In this document: positions 41,487-52,115 of the stretch, one piece after another
Layout of the letters: every line of letters begins with the position of its first letter
Numbering within the stretch: the first letter of the stretch is position 1
Assembly (NCBI RefSeq): GCF_000340865.1
Contig: NC_020299.1
Location: forward strand, 372,001-436,000
Source: Candidatus Kinetoplastibacterium oncopeltii TCC290E
Lineage (GTDB): Bacteria; Pseudomonadota; Gammaproteobacteria; Burkholderiales; Burkholderiaceae_B
Direction: 5' to 3'
Length of the DNA: 64,000 bases
Notes under the pieces: generated by a model
Databases searched by the model: none
What the model was told of the DNA's origin: nothing
Seen by the model: the letters and a program-made list of their open reading frames with translations, nothing else
Made by a program: the position numbers and the translations under genes

Positions 41487-42359
41487 CTACTTTGTTGATG
41501 ATCTCTTAATAAATTGAAAAAATTCAGAACTAGGATCTACTATCATAACATCGTTTTTTGTAGAAAAGGAAGCTTTATAAGCGTCTAGGCTCTTATAAAA
41601 TTTGTAAAAATCCTTATTTTTTCCATACGATGAAGAATATATAACGCTAGCAGATGCATCCGCATTACCCATAATTTCTTGTGCCGTAACATTTGCTTTA
41701 GCCAATATTTCTTCACGTTGTCTATCTGCCTCTGCTCTAATCTTCTCACTTTCAGCGGCTCCAATAGATCTTAATTCATTCGCCACACGAGTTCTTTCAG
41801 CCTCCATACGCATATAAACAGATTTTGATATCTCTGGAGCAAATTCTATATGACGTAATCTTACATCTACTATTTCTACTCCTAATGGGCCAGCTCTATT
41901 AGCAACATTATTTAATATTTCAGCCATTATTTTAGCCCGTTCTACAGAGACAACTTCTTTAACTGTTCTAATATTTACAGAAGCATTCAGAGCGTCTCTG
42001 ATTTGAGCTTGCAATCTGTCTTGTGCCGCTCTCTCGTTTCCCTCAAAAGTAACATAAAATAACCTTGGATTTGCTATCTTCCATTTAACAAAAGAATCTA
42101 TCAATAAATTCTTTTTTTCTGAAGTTTGTATTCTTTCAGCATCCTTAGATTCTATTGTTAAGATTCTCTTATCAAGAAAAACAATATTTTGAAAGGGTGA
42201 TGGTAATTTAAAGTATAAACCAGGTTCGCTAATCTCTCTCTTTAATTCTCCTAGAGAAAAAACTAATGCGTAATTTTGTTCACGAACAATGAACAAGGTA
42301 GAACCAATAATTGATATTAATAGAAATATTCCAGATAAAATTAAAAATATACGTTGCAT
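41487..42359 (-). CDS. hflC: FtsH-modulating band-7 protein HflC
   Basis: A 290-residue SPFH/band-7 membrane protein. An N-terminal membrane anchor spans residues 4-22, then the SPFH domain (to about 190) and a coiled alpha-helical tail (EKIRAEADRQREEILAKA region). HflC with HflK forms a cage around the FtsH protease in the inner membrane. It lies 14 bases after hflK. Confidence 0.94.
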   Translation of the reverse strand: MQRIFLILSGIFLLISIIGSTLFIVREQNYALVFSLGELKREISEPGLYFKLPSPFQNIVFLDKRILTIESKDAERIQTSEKKNLLIDSFVKWKIANPRLFYVTFEGNERAAQDRLQAQIRDALNASVNIRTVKEVVSVERAKIMAEILNNVANRAGPLGVEIVDVRLRHIEFAPEISKSVYMRMEAERTRVANELRSIGAAESEKIRAEADRQREEILAKANVTAQEIMGNADASASVIYSSSYGKNKDFYKFYKSLDAYKASFSTKNDVMIVDPSSEFFQFIKRSSTK

Positions 42360-42373
42360 AACTTTATATAATA

Positions 42374-43690
42374 TTAACGGTTGCGTTGTAACTTATTCAA
42401 TTCAGAAACAGATAAGTCATTTTTTAGGTTTTCAGAACATGTCTGCTTTTTACTGCCATCTTGCTTTTTACTGGCTAATTGAGAATTAATATTTTGATAA
42501 TTACGTAACTCCGAATTTAAATTTGACTTAAAATTTTCATCATCACTATAGGTGTTTTGAATCATTTTATCTAATGGTAGAAACATAAAATTGTTGTTAC
42601 CAGAATCTATCATTACTTTACTAACACTAGAGAATATATCTTTCATAGTATCTAAATACAAACGATCTTTAGTTACATCTGGTGATTTTTCATACTCTGT
42701 TAGAACGCTAGTAAAACGAGAAGCATTACCATTAGCCTCTCCAATAATTCTTGCTTTGTACCCTTCTGCCTGTTCTATTATTCTAAAAGCTTGTCCCCTA
42801 GCTAAAGGAACAACTTGGTTAGCATAGGCTTGGCCTTCATTTATTTGTCTTTCTCTATCTTGACCTGCTTTTACAGCATCATCAAAAGCATCCTGAACTT
42901 GTTCTGGAGGCTGAACATTTTGTATAGCTACTGCTGTTATTTGAATGCCAGTATTATAATTATCTAATATTTTTTGCATAAGGCTTTGAACTTCAGATGC
43001 TACTAATGTTCTTCCTTCATATAAAACAAAATCCATAGTTTTTTTACCAGCGATCTCACGCATGGATGTCTCTGCAGCTTGACGAACCGACTCATCTGGA
43101 TCTCTTGTTTTAAACAAATAATTAGGAGCTCCATCAGAATTTAGCCTATACTGTACTACGAACTGCATATCCACTATATTTTCATCAGTTGTTAGCATTA
43201 GTGATTCTGTTAAAACCTTATTCCTAGAACCTCCCCTAGAACCAACCTCAAATGTTCTCAGTTGTGAAATATTTACAATCTCATGTCTCTCAATTGGAGC
43301 TGGGAATATCCAGCTAAAACCAGCATGAGTTGTTTTTAAATATTTTCCAAATCTAGTAATAACAGCGACTTGACCTTCTTTAACTACAAAAAAACCACTG
43401 GCCATCCATATAACAAATAATAATACGAATGACATGAATAAAATATTAAAAGTATTTTTATTATTGAATCCATTATATCCAGAATTATTTGATTCTAGAT
43501 TATTATTTTTTTTTCCAAAAATATTGTTAATTTTTTTATTCAAAGAATCCCATATCTCAGATAAATCAGGAGGACCTTCGTTGATATTTTTATTTATTGA
43601 ATTATTATTTGATAGGTTCTTCACTTTTTCTTCCCTATCTTGTTTACGACCACATTCCGAATCGTTTAGATTTAATAGCATCTTAGACAT
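42374..43690 (-). CDS. hflK: FtsH-modulating band-7 protein HflK
   Basis: A 438-residue partner of HflC. An Asn-rich cytoplasmic N-terminus (1-80) precedes a membrane segment at 81-102. The SPFH domain follows with EGQVAVITRFGKY, then a coiled helix rich in Glu/Ala and a low-complexity Asn/Gln/Lys tail. The start overlaps the hflX stop by 8 bases. The Asn/Lys-rich ends reflect AT drift more than function. Confidence 0.94.
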   Translation of the reverse strand: MSKMLLNLNDSECGRKQDREEKVKNLSNNNSINKNINEGPPDLSEIWDSLNKKINNIFGKKNNNLESNNSGYNGFNNKNTFNILFMSFVLLFVIWMASGFFVVKEGQVAVITRFGKYLKTTHAGFSWIFPAPIERHEIVNISQLRTFEVGSRGGSRNKVLTESLMLTTDENIVDMQFVVQYRLNSDGAPNYLFKTRDPDESVRQAAETSMREIAGKKTMDFVLYEGRTLVASEVQSLMQKILDNYNTGIQITAVAIQNVQPPEQVQDAFDDAVKAGQDRERQINEGQAYANQVVPLARGQAFRIIEQAEGYKARIIGEANGNASRFTSVLTEYEKSPDVTKDRLYLDTMKDIFSSVSKVMIDSGNNNFMFLPLDKMIQNTYSDDENFKSNLNSELRNYQNINSQLASKKQDGSKKQTCSENLKNDLSVSELNKLQRNR

Positions 43691-44771
43691 TATTACTTAT
43701 TACCCTACTAGCATCAGATATTACATTTCTCAAGAGATCTACACCATCAAGACTTACTGCACTTATAAAAACCTTTGCTACAAGCCCCACACTACTGTCA
43801 TAAATTACTTTAGAAGCAATTTCTGACTTATCAATTTTATTGTATACCAAAACAGTAGGTATATTTGACGCCCCTATCTCCTTAATGACTTTATTTACAT
43901 TCTCAATTTGATCATACATATCTTTACTAGATGAATCTACAACGTGTAATAGTAGATCAGCACTAGCTGTTTCCTCAAGAGTAGCATGAAATGCTTCAAC
44001 TATTGAATGTGGCAAATCTCTTATAAAACCTACTGTGTCAGATAAAATTACATCTTTGTCAACATTATCTCCTACCCAGATACGTCGAGAAGTAATATCA
44101 AGAGTAGCAAATAATTGATCAGCTACATATACTTTATCTTTAGCAAGTATATTAAAGATAGTAGATTTTCCAGAATTTGTATATCCTATAAGAGATACAG
44201 AAAAGGCACCATTGCGCTCACGTAATCCTCTTTGAGAAAATCTTCTTGATTTAATCTTTTTTATACGCTCCTTCAAAATCTTTACTTTTGAACCAATTAT
44301 ACGGCGGTCCATCTCTAGCTGAGATTCACCAGGACCTCTCATGCCTATACCACCTCTTTGACGTTCTAAATGAGTCCATAATCTAGTTAGCCTAGTAGAT
44401 AAATGTTGCAATTGTGCAAGCTCAACCTGTAGCTTACCTTCGTGGCTTTTTGCCCTTAATGCAAAAATATCTAAAATAAGTGATACTCGATCAACTACTC
44501 GTATACCCCATATATTTTCAAGGTTTCTCTGCTGGGAAGGTGATAATGCATGATCAAATAAAACAATTTCTATAGACAAATCATCTATCAATGACAATAT
44601 TTCTTGAACTTTTCCAGATCCTATAAAAAACTTATTATCTGGTATGTCTCTTCTAGATAATTCAACATGTACGATATCAGCTCCAGCTGATTGTGACAAC
44701 ATGCTGAATTCTTCAATATCACACTGAAAATTATTGTTATTTAAATTAACACCAATAACTAATGCACGCAT
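43683..44771 (-). CDS. hflX: Ribosome-associated GTPase HflX
   Basis: A 362-residue OBG-HflX GTPase that splits or rescues stalled ribosomes. The N-terminal HflX domain carries SGAD and GSGKVQEI; a coiled arm with RGGIGMRGPGESQLEMDRR precedes the G-domain with GYTNSGKS, DTVGFIRDLPH and VYNKID. It lies 60 bases from hfq and overlaps hflK, so hfq-hflX-hflK-hflC is probably one transcript. Confidence 0.95.
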   Translation of the reverse strand: MRALVIGVNLNNNNFQCDIEEFSMLSQSAGADIVHVELSRRDIPDNKFFIGSGKVQEILSLIDDLSIEIVLFDHALSPSQQRNLENIWGIRVVDRVSLILDIFALRAKSHEGKLQVELAQLQHLSTRLTRLWTHLERQRGGIGMRGPGESQLEMDRRIIGSKVKILKERIKKIKSRRFSQRGLRERNGAFSVSLIGYTNSGKSTIFNILAKDKVYVADQLFATLDITSRRIWVGDNVDKDVILSDTVGFIRDLPHSIVEAFHATLEETASADLLLHVVDSSSKDMYDQIENVNKVIKEIGASNIPTVLVYNKIDKSEIASKVIYDSSVGLVAKVFISAVSLDGVDLLRNVISDASRVISNNV

Positions 44772-44831
44772 AAAATTAATTAAAATATATACCTATTAAT
44801 AAAATTTAATAAACCAGAAGCTTTGAATAAA

Positions 44832-45068
44832 TTACTCCGAGTCAGAGTTATATTGTAAATCTACAATACGGGAAGGAACAACAGTAGAAATAGCATGCTT
44901 ATATATCATCTGAGTTACAGTATTACGCAGCAGTACGACATATTGATCAAAAGCTTCAACTTGTCCCTGAAGTTTAATGCCATTAACTAAATATATTGAA
45001 ACTGGTACATGATCTCTACGCAATATATTTAAGAATGGATCTTGAAGCATTTGTCCTTTATTATTCAT
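44832..45068 (-). CDS. hfq: RNA chaperone Hfq
   Basis: A 78-residue Sm-like hexamer that pairs small RNAs with mRNAs. The N-terminal [19 protein letters not shown], Sm1 [12 protein letters not shown] and Sm2 [12 protein letters not shown] are intact; the acidic tail is short. Its presence shows that the cell keeps a post-transcriptional RNA machinery, which makes unexplained intergenic hairpins worth testing as small RNAs. Confidence 0.97.
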   Translation of the reverse strand: MNNKGQMLQDPFLNILRRDHVPVSIYLVNGIKLQGQVEAFDQYVVLLRNTVTQMIYKHAISTVVPSRIVDLQYNSDSE

Positions 45069-45464
45069 CAGTAACGTCCCATATATTTATTATAAACATA
45101 GATTTATTTTAGTTTTAAAAGCTTTTTATCAATTCTAATAGCAAAATGAAAATAAAGCTGCAACTTTAGATATAAATTTCTTATTTTACGGACATTTAAA
45201 CTAAATAATAATTTAAAAATTAACATAAAATCTTTATCTTTTATAGTTTTAATTCAAATTCTAATTTAGATTAAAAGTAAGGCTTAATCACCATAAATAT
45301 GACTTTAAATATGCAATTATATAATCTTTTGAATTTTAAATTATTGATTAATATAAAATGAAAATGTTTATACTTAGTCCAAATACAAATAATTTTTTAA
45401 AAGCATATTTTATATAATTTGTCGTTGTTTTGATCATACAATCATTATCTTAAATAGTAAAAAA
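45069..45464. other. Intergenic region between der and hfq
   Basis: A 396-base AT-rich non-coding stretch between same-strand genes. No reading frame, strong stem or clear promoter can be read; the hfq promoter should lie at its left... i.e. hfq-proximal end. Confidence 0.5.
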
Positions 45465-46817
45465 CTAAATATAAGGATTTTTAGATGATTTAAACTGAAT
45501 CCTAAGAGGTGTTCCAGATAATTTAAATTCTTTCCTAAAACAAGACTCCAAATACCTCATATATGAATCTTGTATATTAGTTAAACAATTACCATGAATA
45601 ACTATAACAGGAGGATTTTGGCCACCTTGATGAGCATAACGTAATTTCGGGACAAAGATACCATTTTTACGTGGTGGCTGTTGCTTCGTAGCATTTAGTA
45701 AAACTCTTGTTACTTTTGGAGTTGATAATTTAGCAAATGCAGCATCGTAAGCATCATTTACGGAAAATAATAATCTATTTATATTAGTTTTTCTCAATGC
45801 TGATATAAAATGCATATTTGCAAATGAGAGAAAGTGTAATTTTCTTTTAAATTCTCTTTCTATATCAGAACGCCTTTCTATTGAAATAGAATCCCACTTA
45901 TTAATAGCTATAACAATTGCTTTTCCAGATTCTAAGATATAACTTGCTATTCGCGCATCTTGATCTGAAATACCAATATTAGCATCTAATACTAGCATTA
46001 CTACATTACTTTTTTCTATAGAATGAAGAGTTTTAACAACAGAGAATTTCTCTATATAGTCTGACACACGGCTACGTCTCCTTATACCAGCAGTATCTAT
46101 AAATATATAAGATCTTCCTGAAAAATCAAAATTAACATTTATGGAGTCACGAGTTGTTCCTGGAGAATCGAAGGTTATTAAACGCTCCTCTCCTAAGATG
46201 CTATTAATAAGGGTAGATTTACCAACATTAGGTTGGCCAACTATAGACAATCTTATTTTTTTGTCTAGATCAATATCTTGAATAACATCATTATCATATT
46301 TTTGATCGATAAAATTTAATTTAGATTCAAAAATACTTTCTATAAGATGTCCAACACCATCACCATGAGAAGCAGAAATCAAAAATGGTGATCCAAATCC
46401 TAATTCATGAAACTCACTTATGACTGTATCAATAGTTTTCCCTTCTGATTTATTAACCACAAGTAATATATTTTTGATAGATAACTTTCTCAAAAAATTA
46501 GCAATTTCATAATCGGTGTTACACAAGCCATCTTTACCATCGAGCAAGAAAATCACTATATCAGATTCTAATATAGCTTGATTAGTTTGATTAGCTACTT
46601 TCATATACATTTGATCTTTAGATAATGGTTCAAAACCACCAGTATCTATTATAATAAACTCATGCTGACCAAATGCACCATCACCGTAAATTCTGTCTCT
46701 TGTTAACCCAGAAAAATTTGCTACTAAAGCGTCCTTGGATTTCGTAAAACGATTAAACAGTGTAGATTTTCCTACGTTCGGCCTTCCTACTAAAACAATT
46801 ACTGGCTTATAAGACAC
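45465..46817 (-). CDS. der: Ribosome-assembly GTPase Der (EngA)
   Basis: A 450-residue essential GTPase for 50S assembly with two tandem G-domains: GRPNVGKS at 11-18 and GQPNVGKS at 194-201, each followed by a DTxG motif and NKxD-like motif. A C-terminal KH-like domain follows (from about 360). In relatives bamB separates it from yfgM; here only 94 bases do. Confidence 0.96.
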   Translation of the reverse strand: MSYKPVIVLVGRPNVGKSTLFNRFTKSKDALVANFSGLTRDRIYGDGAFGQHEFIIIDTGGFEPLSKDQMYMKVANQTNQAILESDIVIFLLDGKDGLCNTDYEIANFLRKLSIKNILLVVNKSEGKTIDTVISEFHELGFGSPFLISASHGDGVGHLIESIFESKLNFIDQKYDNDVIQDIDLDKKIRLSIVGQPNVGKSTLINSILGEERLITFDSPGTTRDSINVNFDFSGRSYIFIDTAGIRRRSRVSDYIEKFSVVKTLHSIEKSNVVMLVLDANIGISDQDARIASYILESGKAIVIAINKWDSISIERRSDIEREFKRKLHFLSFANMHFISALRKTNINRLLFSVNDAYDAAFAKLSTPKVTRVLLNATKQQPPRKNGIFVPKLRYAHQGGQNPPVIVIHGNCLTNIQDSYMRYLESCFRKEFKLSGTPLRIQFKSSKNPYI

Positions 46818-46911
46818 GATAAAAACTTTATAAAATATATTTCAAAATCAAATAATAGAATAATAAAATTATTATTTCACATAAAGAAATAAGGATGTTA
46901 AATTTCAAGTA

Positions 46912-47535
46912 TTAGTAAAAACTCAATGAATCAATTTTTGACTGAATAATAGGTAACAAAGGATCATTTTCCTCTATTGACTCCATAGCTTTTGACCACC
47001 AATAATTAGCCTCTTTAATATTATCTTGAGCAAAAAATATATCGCCTTTTTTATCTGCAAATAAAGTAAAAAAAGAGTCAATTGGTTTGTCTAAATAGGC
47101 AATAGACTCCTTATATTTACACTGATCTAACAATAAAGAAGAGATTCGCAAGCTAGCAATAGATCTAATTAATACGCTATTGGAATTATTATAAACCCAC
47201 TTTAATTCATCACAGGCACCTTGTAGATCACCGTTATCATATAATGCACGTGATGTGAGTAAACTTCCAAAATATGCATAATTAGTATCAGAATATTTTT
47301 TATGTAATATATTCATAATATATTTAACTTTATCTAAATCAACAATATCTACATTTAAGTTTTTATTTAAAACTTCGAAATATTCTAGTGATTTTTCTAA
47401 TCTGTTTTTAGAGTTAACTTTCCATGAAAAGGAAGCAATTATAGCTAAAATAAAAAAAGATAGAAAACATATTTTTACAATACGATTTTCAAGAAAACTA
47501 GTTAAAAAATATTTTTTTTGTAATAATTTAGTCAT
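46912..47535 (-). CDS. yfgM: YfgM-family membrane-anchored TPR protein
   Basis: A 207-residue protein with a single N-terminal membrane segment (about 20-38) and a periplasmic helical domain with TPR-like repeats near 70-200. YfgM associates with PpiD and the Sec translocon as a periplasmic chaperone helper. The sequence is poorly conserved, and the call rests on the topology plus position between hisS and der. It overlaps the hisS stop by 8 bases. Its usual neighbour bamB is missing. Confidence 0.75.
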   Translation of the reverse strand: MTKLLQKKYFLTSFLENRIVKICFLSFFILAIIASFSWKVNSKNRLEKSLEYFEVLNKNLNVDIVDLDKVKYIMNILHKKYSDTNYAYFGSLLTSRALYDNGDLQGACDELKWVYNNSNSVLIRSIASLRISSLLLDQCKYKESIAYLDKPIDSFFTLFADKKGDIFFAQDNIKEANYWWSKAMESIEENDPLLPIIQSKIDSLSFY

Positions 47536-48841
47536 CTTTTAACCTTTTTTTTAAAAAAGATGCTAACTTTTCAATTGGCACAATTTCCTGCTCCTTACAA
47601 ATTCCATTTTGATACTTATTTAAAAATTTCACACTAACTGAATTATTTATTATTTCATTTTCTCCAAATATGATAGCAACAAGAGCACCACAAGAATCAG
47701 CCATTTTGAATTGACGTTTAAAATTGTCTCTACCGCTATGTAAAATAACAGAAAAACCTAAATTACGTAGCTGTTCACTAGTTTTTAATGAAATTAACTG
47801 ATTCTTTAAACTATCATGCATTATGTAAATATCACACTCGCTATTATTACAATTGTTATCAATATTTGATTTTTTCCATATTTCTAATATTCTTTCAAAT
47901 CCTATAGCAAAACCAGCAGCTGGAATTTTTTTACCACCAAGCGACTCTATTAAACCATCATATCTACCGCCACCACAAACCGTACCTTGAGATCCCAGTT
48001 CGCTAGAAATCCATTCAAAGACAGTTAAGTTGTAATAGTCCAGTCCTCTAACTAAGCGATTATTAATATTGTACTTTACCCCTGATTTGTCTAAAAAAGA
48101 ACAAACCTTTTCAAAGTGATTTAATGAACTAGTAGATAGAAAATCAAATAAATTTGGTGCTTTGCTTAGTAATGATTGCATTTCAAGGTTTTTGCTGTCC
48201 AATATTCGTAATGGATTGGAATACATTCTGTTTCTACTCACGTTATCTAAAGAATCAATATTTTTTTCAAAAAAACTAACTAATTCTTGTTTATATAACG
48301 TTCTATCTTCAAGTAAACCTATTGAATTCAACTCAAGACGTATATTACTTATTCCTAATTTTTTCCATAAATCTGAAGCCATAATGATCAATTCAGCGTC
48401 AATATCAGGATCATTAAACCCAATAGTTTCAACATCTATTTGGTTAAACTGTCTATAACGACCAGCTTGTGGTCTTTCATGTCTAAATACAGGGCCTATA
48501 GAGTAAACTCTTCTTGGCCTTTTATATGCAAAGTTATGCTCTATAAATGAGCGAACTATACCAGCAGTTATTTCTGGACGTATTGTTAAGCATTCCCCAT
48601 TTAAACCGTCAACAAAAGAATACATCTCTTTTTCAACAATATCCGTGACTGATCCTATACCTCTTTCAAATAACCTAGTCTGTTCTACTATCGGTACACG
48701 CAAATTCATGTAACCATAGCTATGAAGCCAATCTATTATTACTCTTTCCAGATATTCCCAGTTGGTGCTATCTGGTGGAAGAATATCATTCATGCCCCGA
48801 ACAGCTAAGATTTTATTTGAAATATTATTATTGTCAGACAT
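47528..48841 (-). CDS. hisS: Histidyl-tRNA synthetase
   Basis: A 437-residue class-II synthetase. Motif 1 spans the EKEMYSFVDG-proximal region, motif 2 is FRHERPQAGRYRQF, the histidine-binding VRGLDYYNLTVFE follows and motif 3 is AAGFAIGFERI. A C-terminal anticodon-binding domain begins near 335. HisZ (40232) is its paralogue, without synthetase function. It follows ispG by 19 bases. Confidence 0.97.
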   Translation of the reverse strand: MSDNNNISNKILAVRGMNDILPPDSTNWEYLERVIIDWLHSYGYMNLRVPIVEQTRLFERGIGSVTDIVEKEMYSFVDGLNGECLTIRPEITAGIVRSFIEHNFAYKRPRRVYSIGPVFRHERPQAGRYRQFNQIDVETIGFNDPDIDAELIIMASDLWKKLGISNIRLELNSIGLLEDRTLYKQELVSFFEKNIDSLDNVSRNRMYSNPLRILDSKNLEMQSLLSKAPNLFDFLSTSSLNHFEKVCSFLDKSGVKYNINNRLVRGLDYYNLTVFEWISSELGSQGTVCGGGRYDGLIESLGGKKIPAAGFAIGFERILEIWKKSNIDNNCNNSECDIYIMHDSLKNQLISLKTSEQLRNLGFSVILHSGRDNFKRQFKMADSCGALVAIIFGENEIINNSVSVKFLNKYQNGICKEQEIVPIEKLASFLKKRLKDD

Positions 48842-48860
48842 ACTATTCTCTTTTTAATTT

Positions 48861-50126
48861 CTATAGAGAAAATCTACCATAGCGAGTAGAAACATAGTTA
48901 GCTACTATAACTTTAAATTCTGATGATATATCATCACCCTTTAGAGTCATAACTCGCTTACCTTCTATAAATACTGGAGCAACAGAAAGCTCCCCATCAC
49001 CTGGTAAGCTTATACCTATATCAGCGTTCTTGCTCTCACCAGGCCCGTTAACTATACATCCCATAACAGCGACAGTCATCTTTTCAACACCTGGATATAA
49101 ATCTTTCCAAATAGGCATATGTTCTTTCAAAAAAATATCAATATCACTAGCTAGTTTTTGAAAAAAATTACTATTGGTTCTGCCACAACCAGGGCAAGAA
49201 ATAACAGAAGGAGAGTAAAACCTAATTCCCAAAGACTGGAGAATTTCCTTTGCTATCAAAACTTCTCTTGATCTAGGATTGTTACCTTCTGGTGTTATTG
49301 AAACACGTATTGTGTCTCCTATACCTTGATGTAACAATATAGATAATGCAGATGTTGATGAAACTATTCCTTTATCACCTATTCCAGCTTCAGTTAGTCC
49401 TAGATGTAGAGGGTAGTTACAAGAATTAGAAAGAGAATTATACACGTATATAAGTTCTCTAACTTGACTTACCTTACAAGATATAACTATTTTATCACTA
49501 CCAAGACCTAATACCTCTGCTTGTTTAGCACTATTTAATGCAGATGCAATTAATGTATCCAGCATTACTGATTTATAATCAAGCTGATTTTCTTTAAGTT
49601 TGTTGTTTTCATTTAATTTTAGTGATAATAGATTTTTATCTATGCTTCCCCAATTGACACCAATTCTAACTGGCTTATCATATTTACAGGCAATCTCTAT
49701 GATACTGCTAAAATTATCGTCCTTGTGATGTCCAGAACCAACATTTCCAGGATTTATTCTATATTTAGATAAAGCTTTAGAGCAATCTGGAAAATCAGAT
49801 AACAACTTATGACCGTTGTAATGAAAATCTCCTATTAATGGAACATAAATTCCAATCTTATCCAATTGATTTCTTATATTTATAACAGATCTGGCTGCTT
49901 CTGGAGAATTAACGGTTATACGAACTAGCTCAGCTCCGGATAAGAACAATTCTTTAATCTGTAGAGAAGTTTCAATATAGTTAGTAGTATCTGTGTTAGT
50001 CATAGATTGTATGACTAAGGGAGATCCTCCGCCTATTGTAACGATTTTGTCATTCCAAGATACTCTAACAGCATTAGTTTTTCTACGATTTAAATCATAA
50101 TATTCTAGTGTTTCTGCCATAGACAT
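48861..50126 (-). CDS. ispG: 4-hydroxy-3-methylbut-2-enyl diphosphate synthase IspG
   Basis: Penultimate enzyme of the MEP pathway. It has 421 residues: a TIM-barrel N-terminal half and a C-terminal 4Fe-4S domain with CPGCGR and GCIVNGPGE cysteines. It needs electrons from flavodoxin or ferredoxin, which the Fpr at 5242 could deliver. In relatives rodZ lies directly upstream; here a 111-base gap to rlmN replaces it. Confidence 0.96.
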   Translation of the reverse strand: MSMAETLEYYDLNRRKTNAVRVSWNDKIVTIGGGSPLVIQSMTNTDTTNYIETSLQIKELFLSGAELVRITVNSPEAARSVINIRNQLDKIGIYVPLIGDFHYNGHKLLSDFPDCSKALSKYRINPGNVGSGHHKDDNFSSIIEIACKYDKPVRIGVNWGSIDKNLLSLKLNENNKLKENQLDYKSVMLDTLIASALNSAKQAEVLGLGSDKIVISCKVSQVRELIYVYNSLSNSCNYPLHLGLTEAGIGDKGIVSSTSALSILLHQGIGDTIRVSITPEGNNPRSREVLIAKEILQSLGIRFYSPSVISCPGCGRTNSNFFQKLASDIDIFLKEHMPIWKDLYPGVEKMTVAVMGCIVNGPGESKNADIGISLPGDGELSVAPVFIEGKRVMTLKGDDISSEFKVIVANYVSTRYGRFSL

Positions 50127-50237
50127 GATTTTTTATTATTAAAAATAAACTAAATAAAATAGTTATCTGAGCTATATTAAACAATATGAAAAAATAAACA
50201 ATTAAAACAAAAATATTTAACTGAACAACTTAACAGA

Positions 50238-51377
50238 CTATATAATTTTTATAGGAATATGCATCGCTATTTTGGTTACGTTCTTAACATTACCGGCTAA
50301 TTGTCCACAAGCCGCATGTATATCATCGCCTCTAGTTTTCCGCACCGTAGTCATAATACCACTATTAAGTAATTTATTAGCAAAAGAATTAATTTTTTCT
50401 ATTGTTGGTGCCCTGAAGTCAGAACTCTCAAAAGAATTAAATGGTATTAAGTTGATCTTGCACTTAATTTGCGAAACAAGATTTATAAGTTCCTTAATAT
50501 GTTTGTCTGTATCATTAACTCCAGATAGCATACAATATTCAAATGTTATAAAATCCCTAGGTGATCTTGTAATATATCTTTTGCATGATTCAATTAGCTC
50601 ATTTAAAGGATATTTCTTATTTATTGGTACTAGCTTATTACGCAAATCATCATTAGCTGCATGTAAAGAAACAGCGAGAGATACAGGACAATCTCTTGCT
50701 AATTTATCTATCATAGGCACGATACCTGATGTTGAAACTGTAATTTTTCTTCTTGAAAAACCATATGCATTTACATCAAGCAGCAATTTTATTGATTTTA
50801 TAACCTGCTTATAATTTAACAATGGCTCACCCATTCCCATAAAAACTACGTTTGTTATGAGATTATTACCTGATTTAATTGTATTTTTATTGTTTAAATC
50901 TTCAATACCAGTAATTAAATTTAAATTGATAGACCTTTGAGCAGACCATAACTGACCTACAATCTCATTGGCACTGAGGTTTCTGTTGAAACCTTGGTGT
51001 CCAGTAGCACAAAATGCACAATTAACAGCACAACCTGCCTGACTAGATATACAAAGAGTACGTCTATTTTTTTCAGGAATAAAAACTGTCTCAATAGCAT
51101 TGCTATTTCCAGCATCAAATAGCCACTTTATTGTTCCATCCTTAGAAAGGGTTTCACTTTCAATTGGCATAGCTTCTATTTTTGATATTTCTTTTAATTT
51201 ATGTCTTAATTGACACGAAATATTTGTCATAACATCAAAGGAATCAGCAGAAAATTTATGAATCCATTTATGTAACTGACCAATACGGAAGCTACTTTTA
51301 ATAGAATTTTCTTCCAAAAATAAACTCAATGACTCACTATCCAATCCTATTAAATTAACAAGAGAATTTTTCTTCAT
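50238..51377 (-). CDS. rlmN: Dual-specificity RNA methyltransferase RlmN
   Basis: A 379-residue radical-SAM enzyme that methylates C2 of A2503 in 23S rRNA and A37 in some tRNAs. The cluster cysteines are Cys116, Cys120 and Cys123 (CAVNCAFC). The methyl-carrying Cys357 lies in HAACGQL near the C-terminus. GMGEPLLN binds SAM. It lies 23 bases after ndk. Confidence 0.96.
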   Translation of the reverse strand: MKKNSLVNLIGLDSESLSLFLEENSIKSSFRIGQLHKWIHKFSADSFDVMTNISCQLRHKLKEISKIEAMPIESETLSKDGTIKWLFDAGNSNAIETVFIPEKNRRTLCISSQAGCAVNCAFCATGHQGFNRNLSANEIVGQLWSAQRSINLNLITGIEDLNNKNTIKSGNNLITNVVFMGMGEPLLNYKQVIKSIKLLLDVNAYGFSRRKITVSTSGIVPMIDKLARDCPVSLAVSLHAANDDLRNKLVPINKKYPLNELIESCKRYITRSPRDFITFEYCMLSGVNDTDKHIKELINLVSQIKCKINLIPFNSFESSDFRAPTIEKINSFANKLLNSGIMTTVRKTRGDDIHAACGQLAGNVKNVTKIAMHIPIKII

Positions 51378-51400
51378 GAAAGTCTTTTGTAATATTTATA

Positions 51401-51835
51401 TTACTCATATTCCTTACTACAGATTTCTGTCTCAGAAAAGAAAAAAGAAATTTCTTTAGATGCATTATCTATAGAATCCGAGCCATGTACTGCATTGGCA
51501 TCTATACTATCAGCAAAATCAGATCTAATAGTACCTGCTTCAGCTTTCTTTGGATCAGTGTTACCCATTATATTTCGATTTTTTTGGACAGCATCATTCC
51601 CTTCAAGAACCTGAATAAATGATGGTCCAGAAACCATAAAATCTATCAATTCTTTAAAAAAAGAACGATCTTTGTGTATGTAATAAAAATTTACAGCTTC
51701 ATCACGTGACAATTTTTTGAATTTCGCAGCAATTACACACAATCCTGCCTCTTCAAAACGATTTATTATTTTCCCAATAACATTCTTGCGTACTGCATCA
51801 GGTTTTATTATTGACAAAGTTCGTTGTTTTAACAT
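51401..51835 (-). CDS. ndk: Nucleoside diphosphate kinase
   Basis: A 144-residue kinase balancing NTP pools. [11 protein letters not shown] opens the fold and the phospho-histidine is His117 in NAVHGSDS. The length is normal and the C-terminus has a short extension. It is the first gene of the ndk-rlmN-ispG-hisS-yfgM-der run and diverges from valS. Confidence 0.97.
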   Translation of the reverse strand: MLKQRTLSIIKPDAVRKNVIGKIINRFEEAGLCVIAAKFKKLSRDEAVNFYYIHKDRSFFKELIDFMVSGPSFIQVLEGNDAVQKNRNIMGNTDPKKAEAGTIRSDFADSIDANAVHGSDSIDNASKEISFFFSETEICSKEYE

Positions 51836-52016
51836 AAAGATGAATCCAATAAAATTTATATAATAGTTTTTATAAAACAGAGTGATATTCTAACTGAATA
51901 ATCAAATTAATTTAACAAAAGAAACTTTATTTTTTATACTAAAGAAGATTAGTATTTGATAAAATGTACAGATTAATTTGTTTATTATAAAATAATCGTA
52001 TTAAATAGATATGGAA

Positions 52017-52040
52017 AATAAGTATTAGTTAATACTTATT
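52017..52040. repeat. Dyad between divergent ndk and valS
   Basis: AATAAGTATTA (52017-52027) and TAATACTTATT (52030-52040) are exact reverse complements around GT. The dyad is about 75 bases upstream of valS. It could be an operator or a leader stem; no terminator role is expected between divergent genes. Confidence 0.5.
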
Positions 52041-52115
52041 AACAACATAAAAAGATCAAGCACTGGATTAGTTTATATCTAAACCACTTCAAATGCATTT
52101 TTGGAATCATATTCG

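Noticed and set aside
42289-42489. Plus-strand and other opposite-strand reading frames over long genes throughout the window
   Set aside because: They lie fully inside genes with strong family matches on the other strand, have no ribosome binding sites and resemble nothing known.
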